From positions 62,001 to 126,000 of the forward strand of contig NZ_JAKCNS010000019.1 in assembly GCF_021440345.1 (NCBI RefSeq): DNA of 64,000 nucleotides. The letters run 5' to 3'. Origin of the DNA: Kluyvera intermedia. GTDB lineage: Bacteria > Pseudomonadota > Gammaproteobacteria > Enterobacterales > Enterobacteriaceae. Numbering within the stretch: position 1 is the stretch's first letter; each line of letters begins with the position of its first letter. The notes beneath the pieces were generated by a model. That model ran no database searches. It had not been told where the DNA came from and worked only from the letters and a program-made list of their open reading frames with translations. Position numbers and translations under genes: made by a program. Below, piece after piece: positions 1 through 9,842 of the stretch.

Positions 1-1483
1 TGATGGCGGGAACGGAAAGTTCAGCCAGGGGGATCTCGGCGATCTGCTGGCGATCGCGCATGATGATCACCCGGTCGGCGTAGCCCACCAGCTCTTCAAG
101 TTCAGACGAGATCACCAGCAACGCCAGGCCGTCGGCGCACAGGGTTTCAATCAGGCGGATAATTTCCGCATGCGCCCCGACGTCAATCCCGCGCGTTGGC
201 TCATCGAGGATCAGGAACTGCGGGCGCGTCAGCAGCCAGCGGGACAGCAGCACCTTCTGCTGGTTGCCACCGGAGAGAAATTCCACCGGTTGCTCGGCGC
301 TGGGGGTGCGGATCCCCAACTGGCGGATAAAACGCTCGGCAATGTCGTTTTGCTCTTTGCGCGGGATCGGCCGCAGCCACCCACGCTGAGCCTGCAGCGC
401 CAGAATGATATTTTCCCGTACCGAGGCGGCGGCAATAATGCCGTCGGTTTTACGATCTTCGGGGCAAAAACCGATCCCCAGGCAAGAGGCCTGGTGCGGC
501 GATCGCAGAGTTTGCGGCTTGCCCTTGATCGTCGCCTGGCCGCTGTCAGCGGGACGAATACCGAAGATCACCTCGGCGGTTTCGGTGCGTCCCGATCCCA
601 ACAATCCGGCAAGCCCGACGATTTCACCAGGGCGGACCTGAAGATCGAACGGCGCAATGGTGCCTTTTTTGCCGTAGCCTTCAAACGAGGCCACCGGTTT
701 ATCACTGAGCAACGTACGCCCGGCGCGCTGCAACGCCTGGTGCTCCAGCTCACGACCCAGCATCATTTTGACCAGCTCAATCTGCGGCAGCTCGCGGGTT
801 TCCCGGCAGCCAACAAAGCTGCCGTTACGCAGGACGGTGATACGATCGCTCACCGTGTAGACCTGATCGAGGAAGTGGGTGACGAAGATCAGGCTAACCC
901 CCTGATCGCGAAGCTGACGCATCAAGGTGAACAGCATCTCCACCTCTTTGGTGTCGAGGCTGGCGGTCGGTTCATCTAAGATCAACACCTTGGCGGAGAG
1001 ATCGATGGCCCGGCAGATAGCCACAATCTGCTGCATCGCCACCGAAAAACGGTTGAGCGGTTCGCGTACGTCAAGTGAAAAGCCATAAGAAGCCATCAGC
1101 TCCGTGGCGCGTTTCTCCATCTCTTTGCGTCGCAGCAGGCCAAAACGTTTGGGCTCGCGGCCAATAAACAGGTTGTCCGCCACCGACATATTCGGCAGCA
1201 GGTTCACTTCCTGATACACCGTGCCGATGCCTAACTGCTGGGCGTGGGCGGTATTTTTCGGATTGATTTGCTGGCCTTCCAGCCAGATGGTGCCACGGTT
1301 CGCGTGGTAGACGCCGGTCAGCGCTTTAATCAGCGTCGATTTCCCAGCGCCGTTTTCGCCCAGCAGCGCCATGATTTCCCCGCGCCGCAGGCTGAAATTG
1401 ACGTTATCCAGCGCCTTTACGCCGGGGAAATACTGGCAAAGCCCCTCGGTGCGGAGGATCTCCTGGTCGGTTTCAGTGGTCAT
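1..1483 (-). CDS. ytfR: Galactofuranose ABC transporter, ATP-binding subunit YtfR (3' end outside window)
   Basis: ATPase subunit of the YtfQRT-YjfF sugar importer, which takes up galactofuranose in E. coli. The minus-strand frame is open from an ATG at 1483 to the window edge, giving about 494 codons. The E. coli protein has 500 residues, so roughly six residues and the stop are missing. It is a tandem ABC ATPase of the sugar type. The first domain has Walker A GENGAGKST at residues 42-50, the diverged signature FSVAMQQ at about 146-152 and Walker B LILDEP at 167-172. The second domain carries LSGGNQQK and a degenerate P-loop, as is normal in this family. It follows ytfQ in the same operon across a 218-bp spacer rich in repeats. 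Confidence 0.96.
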   Translation of the reverse strand, partial: MTTETDQEILRTEGLCQYFPGVKALDNVNFSLRRGEIMALLGENGAGKSTLIKALTGVYHANRGTIWLEGQQINPKNTAHAQQLGIGTVYQEVNLLPNMSVADNLFIGREPKRFGLLRRKEMEKRATELMASYGFSLDVREPLNRFSVAMQQIVAICRAIDLSAKVLILDEPTASLDTKEVEMLFTLMRQLRDQGVSLIFVTHFLDQVYTVSDRITVLRNGSFVGCRETRELPQIELVKMMLGRELEHQALQRAGRTLLSDKPVASFEGYGKKGTIAPFDLQVRPGEIVGLAGLLGSGRTETAEVIFGIRPADSGQATIKGKPQTLRSPHQASCLGIGFCPEDRKTDGIIAAASVRENIILALQAQRGWLRPIPRKEQNDIAERFIRQLGIRTPSAEQPVEFLSGGNQQKVLLSRWLLTRPQFLILDEPTRGIDVGAHAEIIRLIETLCADGLALLVISSELEELVGYADRVIIMRDRQQIAEIPLAELSVPAI

Positions 1484-1493
1484 TGTGCGCTCC

Positions 1494-1691
1494 CCCTCAC
1501 CCTAGCCCTTTCCCCGCGGGGGAGAGGGGATATATTGTGCCAACAGCCCGCTCGGAATCTGACGCCCTGCACCGCTCTGCTCCCCCTCCCTTTCAGGGAG
1601 AGAAAAACCATGGTGCTAAGGCAAGCTCTGAACCCAACCCCTTGCACCGCTCTGCTCCCCCTCCCTTTCAGGGAGAGGGTTGGGGTGAGGG
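1494..1691. repeat. Composite inverted/direct repeat element in the ytfQ-ytfR spacer
   Basis: The spacer starts with a left arm at 1494-1514 (CCCTCACCCTAGCCC...) and ends with a right arm at 1671-1691 that is its reverse complement with about three mismatches. Inside are two identical 35-bp direct copies at 1568-1602 and 1643-1677, each holding a small CTCCC-TTTCA-GGGAG hairpin. The next 5' sequence at 1500-1530 (CCCTTTCCCC-GCGG-GGGAGAGGG) is a related hairpin. It resembles the palindromic intergenic repeats common in enterobacterial genomes, but I cannot name the family. In an operon it could stabilise the upstream ytfQ message relative to ytfR. Confidence 0.7.
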
Positions 1692-1701
1692 TGTCGGCGG
1701 C

Positions 1702-2658
1702 TTAGTAGCCCATATTTTTCTTCTTCTCTAACTCTTCTTTCGCCGTATCCGGCAGGTAGAGGGTGGACTTGGTCAACGTCACTTTCTCCGGCATGGTGCC
1801 GTCTTTCTTGAATTTCTCCAGCGCATCAAACGCCGGGCCGGCCATATTTGGCGTCAGTTCTACGCTGGCGTTGGCTTCACCGGCAATCATTGCTTTGTAG
1901 ATGTCCGGTACGCCGTCAATCGAACCGGTCAGGATATCTTTACCCGGCTTGAGCCCCGCTTCTTTGATTGCCTGAATCGCGCCGATCACCATGTCGTCGT
2001 TGTGGGCGTAAACCATGCAGATGTTTTTGCCGTTGTTCTCGGCTTTGATAAAGCTCTCCATGACCTCTTTACCTTTACTGCGCGTAAAGTCACCGGACTG
2101 GGAGCGGATAATCTTGATGTTCGAGGCTTTAGAGATAGCCTCGGCAAAACCTTTTTTACGGTCAATCGCCACGCTCGCACCAACCGTACCCTGCAGTTCA
2201 ACCACGTTACATGGCTTGCCGTCTGCGGTTTTAATCAACCATTCGCCAATCAGCTGGCCTTCCAGCACGTTGTTGGCGGTGACGGTGGTCATATAGAGCG
2301 ACGGATCTTTCACATCGATGGAACGGTCGAGCAGGAACACCGGGATTTTGGCCTCTTTGGCTTCTTTCAGTACCGGTTCCCAGCCCGTTGCCACAACCGG
2401 GGCGATAAAGATTGCATCAACACCCTGAGCGATAAACGAACGTACCGCTTTGAGCTGGTTTTCCTGTTTTTGTTGCCCGTCGGCAATTTTCAGGGTGATA
2501 CCGCGTTTTTCCGCTTCCTGCTTCGCGACGTTGGTTTCCGCCGCGCGCCAGCCGGATTCAGAGCCTACTTGTGAAAAACCCACCGTTAAAGGGGCAGCCA
2601 TGACCATAGACGACATGGCTGCGGAAACTGCTGTGACAAGAAGTAAGCGCTTCCACAT
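1702..2658 (-). CDS. ytfQ: Galactofuranose-binding periplasmic protein YtfQ
   Basis: Periplasmic substrate-binding subunit of the galactofuranose importer. The 318 residues match the length and almost all of the sequence of E. coli YtfQ. Residues 1-21 form a signal peptide ending at a cleavage site around VMAAP. The rest is a type I periplasmic binding fold (Peripla_BP_4), with the sugar-binding style motifs FIAPVVATGWEP, FLLDRSID and VYAHNDDM. It is the first gene of the operon and is followed by ytfR. Control probably comes from GalR-like operators, one of which overlaps codons 1-6, and from a CRP-type promoter; both are listed separately. Confidence 0.97.
   Translation of the reverse strand: MWKRLLLVTAVSAAMSSMVMAAPLTVGFSQVGSESGWRAAETNVAKQEAEKRGITLKIADGQQKQENQLKAVRSFIAQGVDAIFIAPVVATGWEPVLKEAKEAKIPVFLLDRSIDVKDPSLYMTTVTANNVLEGQLIGEWLIKTADGKPCNVVELQGTVGASVAIDRKKGFAEAISKASNIKIIRSQSGDFTRSKGKEVMESFIKAENNGKNICMVYAHNDDMVIGAIQAIKEAGLKPGKDILTGSIDGVPDIYKAMIAGEANASVELTPNMAGPAFDALEKFKKDGTMPEKVTLTKSTLYLPDTAKEELEKKKNMGY
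2641..2656. promoter_or_regulatory. GalR/GalS-like operator inside the start of ytfQ
   Basis: The 16-mer with core GTAAGCGCTTCCAC is centred at 2648.5 and overlaps the first codons of ytfQ. It matches the GalR/GalS operator pattern (GTGnAAnCGnTTnCAC) at every fixed position except the first two. It has the same internal placement as the gal operon internal operator. The function is inferred from sequence and position. Confidence 0.55.
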
Positions 2659-2701
2659 AGAGATATCCTCGTAGGGTTATTGTTGGTTAGATATTCATCT
2701 G

Positions 2702-2750
2702 CGGAAAAACTATAGACAATGGGATATGTAACGGAATGAGTTACATCACA
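2702..2750 (-). promoter_or_regulatory. Probable CRP-dependent ytfQ promoter
   Basis: On the minus strand, TATAGT (2714-2709) can serve as a -10 element with transcription starting near 2702. A CRP-like site lies at 2735-2750: AATGA, six bases, then a perfect TCACA half. Its centre at about 2742.5 is near -41, the class II activation position. An overlapping perfect inverted repeat (ATGTAAC, seven bases, GTTACAT, 2726-2746) could bind another dimer. The start site is predicted only. Confidence 0.45.
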
Positions 2751-2881
2751 CTTCATAAAAGTAAATTATTTGTTAACCACCGACACATCGAAGAGTTCAA
2801 GAGGGAGAAGGCGTCACGCACCCATTGAGCGCTATTGGTTTTGTCGAAAAAAAACGCGAGTCAGCGTCATTTTTTGCCGTG

Positions 2882-2897
2882 ATGTAAACGCTTCCAT
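2882..2897. promoter_or_regulatory. GalR/GalS-like operator upstream of ytfQ
   Basis: ATGTAAACGCTTCCAT differs from the gal external operator (GTGTAAACG-ATTCCAC) at only three of 16 positions, two of them the outermost bases. It is centred at 2889.5, about 188 bp upstream of the predicted ytfQ start and 241 bp from the internal operator at 2648.5. E. coli ytfQ has been placed in the GalR regulon, which supports the reading. Confidence 0.65.
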
Positions 2898-3014
2898 GAT
2901 TTTATTCAGTATGCAGCTATGTTTATGGATTTTTCTGTCATAAGAAGCGGCTGAAAAAGGCGGGGTCATGGGGATGAGACGCAAAACAGGCCAAGACTTT
3001 CGCGGCGAGTTGGC

Positions 3015-3020
3015 TATAAT
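3015..3020 (+). promoter_or_regulatory. ppa promoter -10 element
   Basis: A perfect TATAAT lies 41 bp before the ppa start codon. No good -35 hexamer sits 16-18 bp upstream (CAAGAC at 17 bp is poor). Confidence 0.6.
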
Positions 3021-3060
3021 ACCGAGCACTAGTTTGCCATACATTCTAAAGGAAACAGAC

Positions 3061-3588
3061 ATGAGCTTACTCAACGTCCCTGCGGGTAAAGATCTGCCGG
3101 AAGATATCTACGTTGTCATTGAAATCCCAGCTAACGCAGATCCTATCAAATACGAAGTCGACAAAGAGAGCGGTGCACTGTTCGTTGACCGTTTCATGTC
3201 CACTGCGATGTTCTATCCGTGCAACTACGGTTACATCAACCACACCCTGTCTCTGGACGGTGATCCGGTTGACGTTCTGGTCCCAACTCCATACCCACTG
3301 GAGCCAGGTTCAGTCATTCGCTGCCGTCCAGTTGGCGTGCTGAAAATGACCGACGAATCCGGTGAAGATGCGAAACTGGTTGCGGTACCGCACACCAAGC
3401 TGAGCAAAGAATACGATCACATCAAAGATGTGAACGACCTGCCAGACCTGCTGAAAGCGCAGATCACCCACTTCTTCGAGCACTACAAAGACCTCGAAGC
3501 AGGTAAATGGGTTAAAGTTGACGGTTGGGAAAACGCTGAAGCGGCTAAAGCTGAAATCGTTGCTTCCTTCGAGCGCGCGAAGAAATAA
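3061..3588 (+). CDS. ppa: Inorganic pyrophosphatase
   Basis: Cytoplasmic family I soluble pyrophosphatase that hydrolyses PPi to two phosphates and so drives biosynthetic polymerisation. The 175 residues match E. coli Ppa (176) almost throughout. The metal-binding loop DGDPVD supplies Asp66, Asp68 and Asp71 (counting Met). The chosen ATG follows AAAGGA with good spacing and gives the family's N-terminus [10 protein letters not shown]. An in-frame codon at 2968 would add 31 unrelated residues and precede the promoter, so it is rejected. A strong hairpin terminator follows directly. The neighbour ytfP is only 131 bp away; E. coli has the chpSB toxin-antitoxin pair in this gap. Confidence 0.98.
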   Translation: MSLLNVPAGKDLPEDIYVVIEIPANADPIKYEVDKESGALFVDRFMSTAMFYPCNYGYINHTLSLDGDPVDVLVPTPYPLEPGSVIRCRPVGVLKMTDESGEDAKLVAVPHTKLSKEYDHIKDVNDLPDLLKAQITHFFEHYKDLEAGKWVKVDGWENAEAAKAEIVASFERAKK

Positions 3589-3607
3589 GATTTCTTTTCC
3601 TGCTTTA

Positions 3608-3638
3608 AAAACACCGCCTTCGGGCGGTGTTTTTATTT
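3608..3638 (+). terminator. Rho-independent terminator of ppa
   Basis: ACACCGCC (3611-3618), loop TTCG, GGCGGTGT (3623-3630), then a T run. It is an eight-pair stem with a stable UUCG tetraloop. Confidence 0.93.
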
Positions 3639-3681
3639 GTGGGACCGCATCGCTTCACGCCGACTGAACATCGACGAGACA

Positions 3682-3714
3682 CAAAAAAACAACGCCACCC
3701 GAAGGTGGCGTTGT
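3682..3714 (-). terminator. Rho-independent terminator of the tamAB-ytfP operon
   Basis: The 11-pair stem ACAACGCCACC / GGTGGCGTTGT (3689-3699 / 3704-3714) is followed, on the minus strand, by a T run (complement of 3682-3688). It lies directly downstream of the ytfP stop codon. Confidence 0.92.
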
Positions 3715-3719
3715 CATAT

Positions 3720-4064
3720 TCAATACTGGTCTTTGTCCAACCAGTTGCCGCTTTCTATCAGCGTGAATCCCTCAATCGGGCGCTGATAAACGTACATCCA
3801 GGCACTACCGTAAGGCGTCTGGATAAGATGGCGTGCGTATTCGCCCGCCTTGGTGCGCAGCGCATCCAGTTCGGCCAGCGTCGACGCGTCGATCCGATAG
3901 ACTTCACCGTGTACTGTGCCAACGCCTGGCACCGCGCCTGGATAGTGGCCCAGACTGTACAGTTGATAATCGGAAACGCTGTGATCGCCCAGCCACTGAG
4001 CGTTAGTCATCCAGTGGCTGTTGCCTTGTTTGCGCCGTAAACTGCCGTACACAAATATTCGCAT
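3720..4064 (-). CDS. ytfP: Gamma-glutamylcyclotransferase-fold protein YtfP
   Basis: Small cytoplasmic protein of 114 residues (E. coli YtfP has 113) with the gamma-glutamylcyclotransferase (BtrG/GGCT) fold. The substrate loop VYGSLR is at residues 5-10, and Glu75 in the AGEYAR segment is the likely catalytic glutamate by analogy with the family. Its substrate is not established. The start codon lies 2 bp after the tamB stop codon, so it is translated from the tamA-tamB-ytfP message. A strong terminator follows. The function beyond the fold is unknown. Confidence 0.93.
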   Translation of the reverse strand: MRIFVYGSLRRKQGNSHWMTNAQWLGDHSVSDYQLYSLGHYPGAVPGVGTVHGEVYRIDASTLAELDALRTKAGEYARHLIQTPYGSAWMYVYQRPIEGFTLIESGNWLDKDQY

Positions 4065-4066
4065 TG

Positions 4067-7000
4067 CTAAAACTCAAACTGATAGAGCAAATCGAGCGCC
4101 TGGTCTACGCCAGACACCGCTTCCAGATACAGCTTAGGCATCAGGCGATAGCGTAACGTGAGCGTCGCTAAAGAGTCAAAGATCCCAACGCCATATTTCA
4201 CCTGCAGACCCGGCAATACGTAACCGCTGACCACCACCTGGGAGGAATCACCCACCCCTTGCGTGTCTAAAGCCAGATTACTTACGCCAAACGTCTCGCC
4301 GATTTTACCCACAACTTGACCACTTTGTGCAACCCCCATCCCAATAAGCATAGACGTCATTGCCGCACTGTCGCTCTGACCGCTGTCCAGACCCTGTCCA
4401 CGAACGAGGTAGGAGAGCGCTTCCTGCTGCGACATCGCCGGGTCAGAGAAGACTTCTGCCTTCGGCTGATCGGCGGTACCGGTGACGCGAACGCCGGCGA
4501 TAACGTCATTTTCTGTCGACTCTGGGTTACGAATAGCCTCGATGTTGAGTAACGGCTGATCCGGTGGGCCGGAGAACAGCAGCTCGCCCTTACGGACGAT
4601 CAGATCCTGGCCGTAGGCGTGGAAACGCCCTTCCGGAATGTTGATCTGCCCGTTAAGCCCCAGCCCCTGTTTATCCTGCGCCACTTTCAGATCGCCGGTC
4701 AGACGCGCTTTCAGGCCAAAAGCATCCAGACGCACGTTGTTGCCCACGTGGATCATCAGGTTGCTGTTGATCGGAATTGACGCCGATTTAGTCTCTTCCG
4801 GCTGCAGCTGGTTGTTGAGCATCACTTCATCGCTAGAGACGCCTACCGCGCTCTCTGGCACCTCTTTCACCACGATGCGCGCCCAAGGTACATCAACGCT
4901 GCCGTCTAGCGTGAACAGGCTTGGCGTGGCGTTAAACTCGACATCCGGTGATACATCGAGACGAACCATTGGCGGCACGGTGATACGCACCCGGCTGCCT
5001 TTAGCCGCAATTCGCGCCCGCCAGTTCTCAATCTGCCGCCAGTCTGCATCGCCGTTGAGGCTAATCTGCCCCTGCTGGGTGCGGATCTCCCCTTGCAGCG
5101 TGGAGCTGGCGCCGTTGAAGTTCATGGTTATCTGGCTTGGCTGCATATCAAACGGCATAAAGTTACCGTCAACGTCGATACCGTTCAGCTGCAGTTGACC
5201 AAACATCAGCGGGTTTTGCACATCGCCGCCCAAGCGAAGATTGGCGTTCAGCTTACCGTCGGCTTTTTCCCCACGAGAGAAGATCGGGTTAATCATCGCC
5301 AACGAGAAGTTGCGAATATTGACGTTGCCGCCAAGATTACGCCGCCCTTGTGGATCGCTAACCTGCACCTGACCGTCAAGCTGGCCGTTATTGGTCAGGC
5401 GGATAAGCCAGCCCAGTTCCGCGCGATTGTTATGCAGGTCGGCGTTGAGGTTCAGCGTATCGAACGCCACCGGTAACGGCGCGTTGTTAACTATCTGCGT
5501 CACCTTCACGTTACGACCAGAGAGCGTCACTTTGCCCTGTGGAAGACCCTCTTTGGTGGTGTCCCAGGTGACATCCGCATTACCGCTAAATACGCCGCTG
5601 GCCTGAGTTTCTTCCGGCATAAACGGCTTGAGCATCGCCAGGTCGAAACGGTTAAGATTGACGATGGCATGTCCTGCGGCACCCGCATCAATGGTCTGCG
5701 GCACGCACAGTTCCGCATTCGGGTTGATCCAGCAATGCGGCCCGATACTGATTTTCTGTTCAAGGTTACGATAGTCCAGCGCAATATCGCGATTAACCGA
5801 CCACGGCCCAACCGGCGTCTGGAAGCGCGTATTGCTCAACGCCCCTTTCCAGCGTTCCTCTTTGCGATCAAAACTGCCCGACAGCGCTAGCTGGCCGGAA
5901 ACCGGCTCACCCTGAACCTGCAATTGCAGGGAGTGCTGTTTTTCATTGCCCTTCGCCGCCAGATGCACCAGCCCAATGTTGACGTCCGGCTGCACGATAC
6001 GCTCAACGCGCACGTCAAGATTACCGGCAATCTGGTCGGTGGATTTAACATCGCCATCCACCCGCACCTGGCCAATCGACAGTTCCTGCCAGCGCAGACC
6101 ACGTGCGGTGATATCCGCCAGCAGCTGCGGTGCATCCACGGTACCGCGAATTTTCACCAGACCTTTCGCCGTGCCGCCAAGGCCCGGCAGCATGTTATCG
6201 AGCTTCGGCGCATCAATGTTGGCATCGAGGTTAAGATCTTTAACCCCCAGCTCACCTTTAATGTCGGCGATGTTATTGCCCAGCGCCACGTGCAGGCCAG
6301 GGATGGTCCATTGCAGGTAGCTGTTACCACTCGCGGAGCCATCAACCAGCACTTTGTTCTGCTTGACGTTACCGGTGATTTTCATCTCCGGCACGCTCAT
6401 CTGCCAGGTGCCGCCGTACAGGCTACCGTTGGTTTTAATCAGCCCTTCCAGCTTCGACGGCCATTCTGGTGCCAGCTTCCCGGTGTTGATCCCGTGCAGT
6501 GCCAGCTCGCCGCGCCAGCTTATCGCCTGCTGCCAGTCGAGCAGCGCTTTGAACTCGGTGGTGCCGTCCAGCGCTGCAATCGCCAGCTTATCGAGACTAA
6601 CCTGTCGCTCGTTGCCTTTGGCATCAAGGGTAATTTTCGCCGGCGGTACGCCCTGCCCCTTCACCGCCGTGGCGAATGACAGGGTGTAGTCGGTCATTTT
6701 GCCGCCCAGCTTCAGCTTGAGGTCATCGGCCTGGAACTGCTTCTCACCGGTAAACGGCCAGTACAGCTGCTTGCTGTTGATCTCCACGTTAAACGGCAGG
6801 CCGGCTTCTGCCAGCTGCGCCTGCGCCCGCAGGCTCATATCCACCTGACCGGAGAGATTTACCCCCACTTCCAGCTGTTTACGCACCGCACCGCCGACCT
6901 TCAGCTTCACTTTCTCGCCCTTTAGCGGGTCGATATTCAGCGTGCTGTTAAGGGTCATATCTACCGGCCAGTCGTTGATAAGCTGCGCCGTCCCGCTGGC

Positions 7001-7843
7001 GTTGACCGTGCCCTGGCTGGAGTCGATATCCAGCGCGTCGAGCTTCATATTGCCGTCAATACTGCTCACCTTGAGCAACATTTTGTACACCGTCAGATCG
7101 GTATCGCCGGTAATACGCAGTTGTTCGCCGCTAAAGGATTCGATATTGAGGTTCAGCGGCAGATGGACATCGGTCATCTCCGGCAGCACCGGTTTGGAGA
7201 ACAGCTCGGTCATGGTTTCGCCAAGCGGTTTCTCCTGCGGCTGCGGGTTGTCAATTTTCGGTTCAACCACCTCTTTTTGCGCGACGTCGGCCACTTTCGG
7301 CAGCGCGATAAGCAGCCCCTGCAGCGAGGTTGGCGTCAGGGTCAGGTTTTTCTCCTGCCACGTCAGGCCACTGGTGAAATCCATCACCGACACCGTGGTG
7401 TCATCAATCTTGATATTGATGTTATTGAGTGCCACCCGGCTCAGGGTGATAGGGTACGGCGTCGACAGATTTAGCGGCCCCGTATCTTCTTCTTCCACCG
7501 GCGCGGCAGGCGGCATTTTACTGCTGTCGATTGCCACGTTGATGTCGCGCAGCGCCACATCATTCACGCACACGCTGCTGTGCCACAGGCAGCTCAGGTT
7601 AACCGCCAGGTGGAATTCACCCGCATCAACCGCTACGCCCGGTTGGGTATAGCGTACTTTTTTTAACGTCAGGTCGCGCCAGCCGCCGGTCACCTGGCCG
7701 ATTTCCAGCCCCGGAACCCAACGGTTAGCCGCGTTAAACAGCAGATGTAAACCCGTCGTGGTGCAGACAAGGAAGCCAACGGCCCCCACCAGCACCAGTA
7801 CAAAAATCAGAACCCCGAGGCTTATTTTTTTCCATAACGTCAT
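4067..7843 (-). CDS. tamB: Translocation and assembly module subunit TamB
   Basis: Inner-membrane-anchored AsmA-like bridge protein that spans the periplasm, pairs with TamA, and supports outer-membrane protein assembly and phospholipid transport. The 1258 residues match E. coli TamB (1259). A single N-terminal signal anchor covers residues 8-28. A very long beta-rich periplasmic segment with repetitive groove-forming sequence follows, ending in the TamB/DUF490 domain (about 920-1258) that contacts TamA. Its ATG overlaps the tamA stop codon by 4 bp (ATGA), indicating translational coupling. The final residue is Phe (YQFEF), as is typical of the TamB C-terminus. Confidence 0.97.
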   Translation of the reverse strand: MTLWKKISLGVLIFVLVLVGAVGFLVCTTTGLHLLFNAANRWVPGLEIGQVTGGWRDLTLKKVRYTQPGVAVDAGEFHLAVNLSCLWHSSVCVNDVALRDINVAIDSSKMPPAAPVEEEDTGPLNLSTPYPITLSRVALNNINIKIDDTTVSVMDFTSGLTWQEKNLTLTPTSLQGLLIALPKVADVAQKEVVEPKIDNPQPQEKPLGETMTELFSKPVLPEMTDVHLPLNLNIESFSGEQLRITGDTDLTVYKMLLKVSSIDGNMKLDALDIDSSQGTVNASGTAQLINDWPVDMTLNSTLNIDPLKGEKVKLKVGGAVRKQLEVGVNLSGQVDMSLRAQAQLAEAGLPFNVEINSKQLYWPFTGEKQFQADDLKLKLGGKMTDYTLSFATAVKGQGVPPAKITLDAKGNERQVSLDKLAIAALDGTTEFKALLDWQQAISWRGELALHGINTGKLAPEWPSKLEGLIKTNGSLYGGTWQMSVPEMKITGNVKQNKVLVDGSASGNSYLQWTIPGLHVALGNNIADIKGELGVKDLNLDANIDAPKLDNMLPGLGGTAKGLVKIRGTVDAPQLLADITARGLRWQELSIGQVRVDGDVKSTDQIAGNLDVRVERIVQPDVNIGLVHLAAKGNEKQHSLQLQVQGEPVSGQLALSGSFDRKEERWKGALSNTRFQTPVGPWSVNRDIALDYRNLEQKISIGPHCWINPNAELCVPQTIDAGAAGHAIVNLNRFDLAMLKPFMPEETQASGVFSGNADVTWDTTKEGLPQGKVTLSGRNVKVTQIVNNAPLPVAFDTLNLNADLHNNRAELGWLIRLTNNGQLDGQVQVSDPQGRRNLGGNVNIRNFSLAMINPIFSRGEKADGKLNANLRLGGDVQNPLMFGQLQLNGIDVDGNFMPFDMQPSQITMNFNGASSTLQGEIRTQQGQISLNGDADWRQIENWRARIAAKGSRVRITVPPMVRLDVSPDVEFNATPSLFTLDGSVDVPWARIVVKEVPESAVGVSSDEVMLNNQLQPEETKSASIPINSNLMIHVGNNVRLDAFGLKARLTGDLKVAQDKQGLGLNGQINIPEGRFHAYGQDLIVRKGELLFSGPPDQPLLNIEAIRNPESTENDVIAGVRVTGTADQPKAEVFSDPAMSQQEALSYLVRGQGLDSGQSDSAAMTSMLIGMGVAQSGQVVGKIGETFGVSNLALDTQGVGDSSQVVVSGYVLPGLQVKYGVGIFDSLATLTLRYRLMPKLYLEAVSGVDQALDLLYQFEF

Positions 7844-9573
7844 AGTTCAGGCCCCAGTCCGATATAAAACTGCAATCCATGTTCATCTTTGTCGCCAACC
7901 GGCACGGCGAAATCGAGCTTAATCGGCCCGACGGGAGACTGCCAGCGTACGCCAACACCGGCCCCGGTTTTCCAGTCGCTCTGGCGAATATCGCTGACCG
8001 CTTCACCGCCATCGACAAACATCGCCCCCCACCATTTCCCGGTGACATTGTATTGGTATTCGAGTGAACCGGTTGCCAGCTTCGAGGCACCGATAAGTTT
8101 GCCTTTCGAGTCTTCCGGGGCAATGGATTTGTACTTATAGCCACGAATGCTGCGATCGCCACCGGCGAAGAAGCGCAGATCCGGCGGTACGCGGTCGAAA
8201 TCACCGGTTTCAATCCAGCCGAGGTTGCCGCGCATCACGAAACGGTGTTTGTCATACAGCGTGCGGATCCACACGTTCTGAGCCTGGAAGACCGAGAAGT
8301 CGACGTCCGAGCCCCAGGCGGTGTTGGAGTAATCAATCGAATAGCGCTGGGAATCGCCCCAGGTCGGCATCAGGCCGCCGCGTGAACGGGTGCGGCTGAT
8401 GGAGACACCAGGGTAGAACAGCATGGTGGTGTTGGTGACGTCGGCCTGGGTAAAGTGGTCGAGGCTCCAGCGCAGGTTAATCGCCCGCTGCCAGCCGCTG
8501 GAAAGGTCCCAGAAGCGCGAAACGGCAAGCGTGGTGGAGTCAGCCTTGGTGTCATTCAGGTCGGTGCTTTTAAAGCCGCCCTGCACCAGATAATACTGTT
8601 CCAGCGGATTCTTCAGCAGCGGCATTTTGTAGCTGAAATCAAGCTGCTGCTCCGGTGCCGAGACGCTGAGGCTGGTCGTCAGACTGTGGCCGTAGGAGTT
8701 CACCCACGGTTTTTTCCACGAGGCTTTAACCCGCGGTCCCACATCGGTGGAGTAGCCGCCACCCAGCTCGACGGTGTTTTCACTGCGCGGCGACACCACG
8801 CCGTGCAACGGCAATACTTTGGTTTCGCGGGATTTATCAAACTCTGGCGCGACAACCACCGAATTAAACCAGCCGGTGGCAGAAAGACGTCGGTTCAACT
8901 CAGCGAGGTCGCTGGACTGGTAATAGTCGCCTTTTTTGAACGGCACCAGATGCTGAAGGTACTCATCACGAATTTGCGAGCCTTCGAAGGTGACATCGCC
9001 AAAGCGATAACGCTGACCGCTATCGTAGTCGATATCCCAGAACGCCTGACGGCGTTCAAGCGCCACGCCAAGCTGACTCTTTTTAAATTCGCTGTCGAAG
9101 TAGCCTTTACGCAGCGATACGCTGGTCAGTGAGCTTTTGAAATGGTCGTAGTCGCTGTGATTCAGTATCGAGCCAATTTTCGGCCGCGTTTTCAGCAGAT
9201 CAAGATAGTCGCGGTCGTCGCGCGCACCACCACGCAGAATCACATCGGTTCCGCCAATCAGCACCGGTTCCCCCGGTGTGACTTTTGCCAGCAGTACCTG
9301 GCGGCCTTTTGCCGGCGGCGGCTTAAGTTCGAAATCGATAGTCGGTTCGTAGTAGCCGAGGGCTTTTAATCCTTCGCGGATGGCATCGTCTACGCGCGCA
9401 CGAAAGCGGCGGTCCGGCGTGACCTCATCGCTATCGATCGTAGAAAGCTGCGCTCGAACGTTTTTTCGAAGCTCGCCTGAGAGCCCCTCAACCTGTAGAC
9501 GGATGCTCGCTGCACTGGCAACACCGCTGGTCAGCAGCAAGCTCACCAAACATAACTGGCGGATTTGTCGCAC
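7840..9573 (-). CDS. tamA: Translocation and assembly module subunit TamA (Omp85 family)
   Basis: Outer-membrane Omp85-family barrel that works with TamB in inserting autotransporters and other outer-membrane proteins. I place the start at a GTG at 9573, preceded by AGGAGA at good spacing. This gives a 21-residue signal peptide and 577 residues, exactly the E. coli length. An in-frame upstream extension to 9678 would put 35 charged residues before the signal peptide and is rejected. Three POTRA domains occupy about 22-260, and a 16-strand barrel follows with the conserved Omp85 lid-lock motif RSIRGYKY. The protein ends in hydrophobic GLGPEL. It is first in the tamA-tamB-ytfP operon. Confidence 0.97.
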   Translation of the reverse strand: MRQIRQLCLVSLLLTSGVASAASIRLQVEGLSGELRKNVRAQLSTIDSDEVTPDRRFRARVDDAIREGLKALGYYEPTIDFELKPPPAKGRQVLLAKVTPGEPVLIGGTDVILRGGARDDRDYLDLLKTRPKIGSILNHSDYDHFKSSLTSVSLRKGYFDSEFKKSQLGVALERRQAFWDIDYDSGQRYRFGDVTFEGSQIRDEYLQHLVPFKKGDYYQSSDLAELNRRLSATGWFNSVVVAPEFDKSRETKVLPLHGVVSPRSENTVELGGGYSTDVGPRVKASWKKPWVNSYGHSLTTSLSVSAPEQQLDFSYKMPLLKNPLEQYYLVQGGFKSTDLNDTKADSTTLAVSRFWDLSSGWQRAINLRWSLDHFTQADVTNTTMLFYPGVSISRTRSRGGLMPTWGDSQRYSIDYSNTAWGSDVDFSVFQAQNVWIRTLYDKHRFVMRGNLGWIETGDFDRVPPDLRFFAGGDRSIRGYKYKSIAPEDSKGKLIGASKLATGSLEYQYNVTGKWWGAMFVDGGEAVSDIRQSDWKTGAGVGVRWQSPVGPIKLDFAVPVGDKDEHGLQFYIGLGPEL

Positions 9574-9842
9574 ATTTTCTCCTGAATATCCTTGTTTCCC
9601 CCCAAATGGGAAACGAAAGTCCGCTCCGCGGCCATGACTGCGTTTTGCCTTTATTTGCGCGCTTTCAGCGCCTGGCATTCAACGTCAGCTTAAAAAACCC
9701 ACTCTTTGTCGGGTTGAAATAAAGACAGAGCCCCAAATCATTCTTATGTTTAAATTTAGACGTATTCGGCGCGTTTATTGTGTTAAAAGACACGCCCGGT
9801 TACAACCTTAACGGAAATTACTGTTCCCCGGAGGCACCTCTC

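Larger units (their letters stand above)
2659..3060. other. Divergent ytfQ-ppa intergenic region
   Basis: This 402-bp gap between divergent genes contains the CRP-like promoter of ytfQ, an upstream GalR-like operator and the ppa promoter. I see no open reading frame with a credible ribosome-binding site. Reading frames that start around 2832-2968 are upstream extensions or antisense shadows. Confidence 0.7.

Noticed and set aside
170-979. A 269-codon plus-strand open frame opposite ytfR
   Set aside because: It is antisense to a clear ABC ATPase with intact motifs, has no recognisable protein features and no ribosome-binding site.
1494-1691. Possible insertion sequence between ytfQ and ytfR
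   Set aside because: There are terminal inverted arms but no transposase and only 198 bp; it fits a non-autonomous palindromic repeat.
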